DNA of 60,000 nucleotides from Glandiceps talaboti (taxonomy: Eukaryota > Hemichordata > Enteropneusta > Spengelidae): NCBI RefSeq assembly GCF_964340395.1, contig NC_135552.1, positions 13,223,694 through 13,283,693 of the forward strand. Direction: 5' to 3'. The notes below the pieces were generated by a model. That model had not been told where the DNA came from and searched no databases. It saw nothing but the letters and a program-made list of their open reading frames with translations. The translations under genes and the position numbers were made by a program. Positions 56,165-60,000 of the stretch are shown here, piece after piece (position 1 is the stretch's first letter; each line of letters starts with the position of its first letter).

Positions 56165-56475
56165 TCAACAATATAATGTTGTATGAACGCTTGTTTCTTC
56201 TGGTTTAGAAGTCACTTCATACTGTTGGATACAAATGTTACACCTGACGCAGCAGTTAATGTAACTGCAGACTGAATCTGCAAGTTCGTCAATATTAGCG
56301 GCTGAGTTTACAAACACATCCCAATCTGTACATTTAAAAGAAACTTTCAATTCTTCGATGGAATAATTCGACCAAACTTTCACTGAACGAGTACAGGTGG
56401 GTTCTCTCTGAACAAAGGGTCTGTATCTTGGAAGTAGATTGATGACGTTGTGATCTGAACGACCAAGATGAAATT
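56165..56475 (-). pseudogene. LINE endonuclease/linker fragment
   Basis: The minus-strand frame from about 56,467 gives 'HLGRSDHNVINLLPRYRPFV', the SDH block that ends the LINE apurinic-type endonuclease. The linker 'SVKVWSNYSIEELKVSFKCT', then DWDVF and a Cys-rich end follow, with a stop at 56,165. The polymerase domain does not follow in frame, so this is an isolated broken piece. Confidence 0.75.
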
Positions 56476-57544
56476 AAATCCGACGAATGTTTACCTCAAA
56501 AAATTGTGACTAAAATGGCGTGAAATCGAATCGGATCTCAATCACGCAACGGTATGTATTGCCAAATCAATACTTTCCAGATAACAATACGAATTACATT
56601 GTTTCGCCGATGCATACAGCTGCACTGCCTAGTCTGTACCTGGTTCGTGACGCGAAATAATCGCTTGCAGTGGAAAAAAAACGCCTTGGTCCAATCAAGG
56701 AAATCACTTTACCCAGATTGGAATTAATGGATGTCGTGATTTGAGCTAGACTAACGGAATTCGCAGTATCGTTATTTTGCGGGTCGACAGGCCTAACTGT
56801 GGGTCAATTTGCGGGTTGTTCAAACGACAATTATTTATAAAATCATAATAATCATCCAAAACATATATAAGTTTGCAAAAAATAATGACAAATGAATACA
56901 TATAAACGTAAATAATCTGTATGAGCACATAAGTATTCAGTCAATGGTGGTCAACCTCACTATGATGATGATGATTAATTTTTTGGAGCTCTGTTGTGAC
57001 AATAATAGAGACAAAATTACTGGATGTACTGATTATTCAATTATTCATTATTCACTTTCAAGGTTGTGGCTGTTCCACTATTCCTTTCTGTTCCTCAGTG
57101 ATGTATTAGTAAACTACTGGTTGTCATCTTACTGTGGTCAGGGTAGTGTGTGGGTGCCTTTGTGTAACTAGTCAGACTAGTTTGATTGTATAAGATAGAT
57201 TTCAGCCATAATCTTGACTTGGTGTTTTTTAAAACAACAGGACCACTTCCTGTTATCTGTAAGAGTTGTTTTAGAGATAAGTTGGTCCACTGTCATCCCA
57301 TTTGGATGATGCCCCCTGTCAGACTATTCTAGATTCAAAATTCAAATTGCCGTCTAGTCCTGCTTGCCTGCTTGCATACAGAGTGAAGTCTTCCCTTGAG
57401 TCTTTGGAAAGGCGTACACAGTCTGCAAGCAGGACTAGTTGCCGTCCAGCCGCGGTCATGACAGGGCGGACGAAGATTCTTCGTCTGACCGTAGTCGAAA
57501 CCGTAACGTCTTCCCCCAAAAAAAAACAAAAACAAAAACAAAAC
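56476..57544. other. No gene recognised
   Basis: Non-coding sequence. A short imperfect inverted pair, 'tagtcctgcttgc' near 57,354 and 'gcaagcaggacta' near 57,425, is the only structure noticed. Confidence 0.45.
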
Positions 57545-57592
57545 CATACAAACAAACAAACAAATAAACAAACAAACAAACAAACAAACAAG
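57545..57592. repeat. Microsatellite (CAAA)n
   Basis: A CAAA run with A-rich borders on both sides. Confidence 0.95.
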
Positions 57593-57889
57593 AAAAACAA
57601 CTTCAAAAAAAAACAAAAAACGAAATGTCATACTCTTAACGCGAAAAGGGAAAATGAACGACCTGTCACAGATGTATGTTTATCATATACCATGACATCG
57701 ATAAACACAACAAACTCTGATTGCAATTCAAATTGTAAAACATTTTACTGTCTCTGCAAAACATAGTTTTGATTTTGACTGTCTCACCACGACAGTGATT
57801 AACACTTCTCCCTTCTGCTGTAAAGGTTGATCGTGCATTAGTTTTTACTTTCGACCAACACACACGTTGTATCACATTGCACGCATATA

Positions 57890-58080
57890 GCCCGCTTACA
57901 CGATGAAACTCGACGAGCAACGCACCATTCACCATGCGACGAATTGCATCGTGCACTCGCTCCGTTACAGGGTCTTATGTCGTCGCTAGGTGCGTCGCAA
58001 GGAAACCGAAATGTCGGTTTTTCTGCGACGAGTCGCAAGTTGCTTCTTGAGTTGCTTCATGAGTTGCACCGTGTAACCAC
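57890..58080. mobile_element. Short MITE-like element with TTACACGATG ends
   Basis: Left end 'cttacacgatgaaactcga' and right end 'gagttgcaccgtgtaacc' are inverted copies of each other, and the interior is rich in CGACG/CGTCG. A related end is found at 58,480-58,603 ('catgcgacttgttgcgtcgt' to 'gagttgcatcgtgtaact'), so there are two related copies or one longer composite. No clear target duplication. Confidence 0.55.
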
Positions 58081-58603
58081 ATCGTCGCATCGCAAGTGAT
58101 AACCTTTGACATATACCAACGTGTCAAATGACGTTCAATGTTATGACCGCCATGTTTTTAGTATAAATATTCTATTCGGCAAGTATTTTTGATAAAATTT
58201 TGATTTATCACCATGATTACCACTTATCAATAGTATACAAAGAATGCTTAATTTCCGCTGAATATAATTTTATTTCTAAGGAATGCAAGTAGCGATGTCG
58301 AAAAGATCAACATCGCCCTAAACGAACTTCGAATTGAATATAGTTTTACTATCGATACCTCAACAAATTTTCAGTCATTGTATTCGTAAATACAAGCAAT
58401 TTTATAGCATTTCTGCCAAGTTCCTGCCGCTAGACGACTTGACCTCTATGACATGTAACTTTTTTTATATCTACGCATGTGCAACAGTTATCTCTTGCGA
58501 CTCACCATGCGACTTGTTGCGTCGTGTGCGCGCTCCATCACAGTTGCTAGCCTCGTCGCAATCGACGAATTGCTTCATGAGTTGCATCGTGTAACTACGC
58601 TGC

Positions 58604-59085
58604 GTTTGAACAAATCAAAAATAAATTTTGTTAACACGTAAGCTAAAAAAAATGCTTGACATGGCCCGCTCAGATCGGTGCAAGAGGGGATAGGAAACAA
58701 TCTTAATTTTTCCTTAGTTCAGTGGTATAATCATAAAAAAACAAGCTTAGTGCAGTCTATTAGCAGAGATACATGTAACTACAGATCAAGATGTATATTT
58801 GTATGAAATTGTAGCTATAGACACGGGAACTCTATTTTTCCTTATATTTAGTTCTCCTGCAATTATTTACAAAATCCCCAAACACGAGGTGACTCTCAGC
58901 TAAGTGGTAAAATGGGTCAAGGGTCGACATTAGGTGCAGCGTATGGTATCCAAAAGATGATTATCTTGAAATAGTGACAGTGTGTCAAGGCGGGTAAACT
59001 GCTAATCCATCCATCATGATTTATCCATGTACGTTGCCCGATTTCATACAAGCGTATAAGGGATATGAGAGAAAAGCTATCCTGG
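58604..59085. other. No gene recognised
   Basis: Non-coding. No supported feature. Confidence 0.45.
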
Positions 59086-59760
59086 GCCAAGAAACAAAAA
59101 TGTGCGGATTTTTCGGGAACACGACCACCCTATTTCAAACCCGCTTATAAGGAAAGTCACGCGAAAAGAGGAAAATTTTCAAAAATTTAAGGGTAGGGGT
59201 GGGGTGAAATTTGCCAAATGTTTCGCATTGACAAAGGGACGTGTTCGCTCTTGAGTTGTCGGCATACTGCGCCGAAAGTTTCACCATTCGCTACAAAGCC
59301 AAGCTAATTAAAAAGTCCTGATCCTGATGCAATCCGTATGCAGACGATTGTGTATGGTACAAGAACTGTGAGCACCGTGCGTGGAGTTGTCTTTGCTAGA
59401 ATGGGAAAGCCCTTTCTCTTTTTTTATCTATAATAAGCAAAGTCCCGGAAAATTTTCAAAAACAAAAACGTTAAATTTTGCCCCTTTTCTTGGGTCAAAG
59501 CGAAATGAAATACAGGTTCCCTACTACCTACCCTATTTCCCGAAAGCATGTTCCAAGAAATACACACATTCTTTGGCTTTAGCCACCCTTAAGATTTCAT
59601 CGGCGTTGAAACACAACCGAAATTCACCGAAAAACTTCAGTCCCAGTGCGGCAACTCAAAGGGTTTCGCATTGACCAAGAGATGTGTACTCCCTCGAGTT
59701 GTGGACATTCTATGCCGAAACTTTCACCTCACACTCTCCAAATGGTTGTTAAAAGCGCCC
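59086..59760. repeat. Diverged direct repeat, spacing about 440 bp
   Basis: The block 'tttcgcattgac.aag' to 'gagttgt.g.cat.ct..gccgaaa.tttcacc' occurs at 59,220-59,286 and again at 59,665-59,728. Before each there is a 'gaaaattttcaaaaa' block (about 59,172 and 59,449). It is a diverged duplicated unit of unknown origin; frames across it (59,381-59,674) are not convincing as coding. Confidence 0.6.
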
Positions 59761-60000
59761 ACACAATCTATTATCACAAAGAATATGTTGATATCGTGTT
59801 TTTAACATGTCAAAAATTCATGACCGCGTAGCTTGGTGTGATCGCGTATGAAAGTCCGTAGACTGGAGAACCTTCCGACTTCTGGTTGTTTGGTAAGAAA
59901 AAATCAAAGCGGAGCACATGGTGAAAAGAAATGATACAATAAAGGAGATATATAACAACCGATCCATTTAAATGTTTTTATCGAGATCTAAAAGTGCCCA

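Noticed and set aside
57302-57766. 154-residue frame with NKQTNKQT
   Set aside because: Mostly CAAA microsatellite; the rest has no motif.

Overview
The window is animal DNA, most likely from a marine invertebrate; nothing in it fixes the species. The evidence is: split genes with GT-AG introns, a tRNA-derived SINE, decayed LINE fragments, MITE-like foldbacks, dense simple repeats, lineage-type carbohydrate sulfotransferases and a TRPM-like channel fragment. Most of the sequence is non-coding. I could run no search or alignment, so family names rest on motifs read by eye.

Layout. 0-9.3 kb: no gene seen; a 265-bp MITE with an 8-bp target duplication, a 29-bp minisatellite, a 243-bp foldback, a 1.06-kb Harbinger-like MITE, and microsatellites. 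9.3-18.6 kb and 23.4-31.3 kb: two copies (A and B) of one segmental duplication. Each carries an intact membrane-type sulfotransferase gene on the minus strand and, behind it, the same decayed sulfotransferase pseudogene. A third, older copy of its distal tract lies at 3.5-4.6 kb. 20.5-22.6 kb, between A and B: exons resembling the C-terminal end of a TRPM channel, interrupted by a SINE. 31.5-32.7 kb: an intact IS630/Tc1-like DDE transposase at the edge of copy B. 34.8-36.2 kb: a 478-residue zinc-knuckle/coiled-coil protein of unknown role whose start codon sits in the first unit of a 13-unit, 120-bp tandem array.

The main discovery is a complete 12,273-bp DNA transposon at 37,911-50,183, inserted in that 120-bp array. 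It has 399-bp terminal inverted repeats that look identical and a perfect 8-bp target duplication (GGGAGTAT). It carries two convergent genes. The left one (plus strand, one coding exon) encodes a 1087-residue Pif1-type helicase with a SAP-like segment and a C-terminal PHD finger. The right one (minus strand) can be rebuilt as eight exons with matching splice phases giving an 812-residue P-element/THAP9-type transposase (candidate triad D399, D499, E747). It lacks the usual N-terminal THAP zinc finger. Each gene has a candidate first splice donor just inside one of the inverted repeats, suggesting that the repeats carry the promoters. A P-superfamily element that brings its own Pif1/PHD protein is unusual, and this copy looks recent and possibly still able to move.

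50.5-54.2 kb: a four-exon minus-strand gene for a 104-residue acidic-tailed protein, followed upstream by a 150-bp tandem array. 54.2-60 kb: no confident host gene; an exact 183-bp tandem duplication, a LINE endonuclease fragment, a very small foldback insertion, and short inverted and direct repeats.
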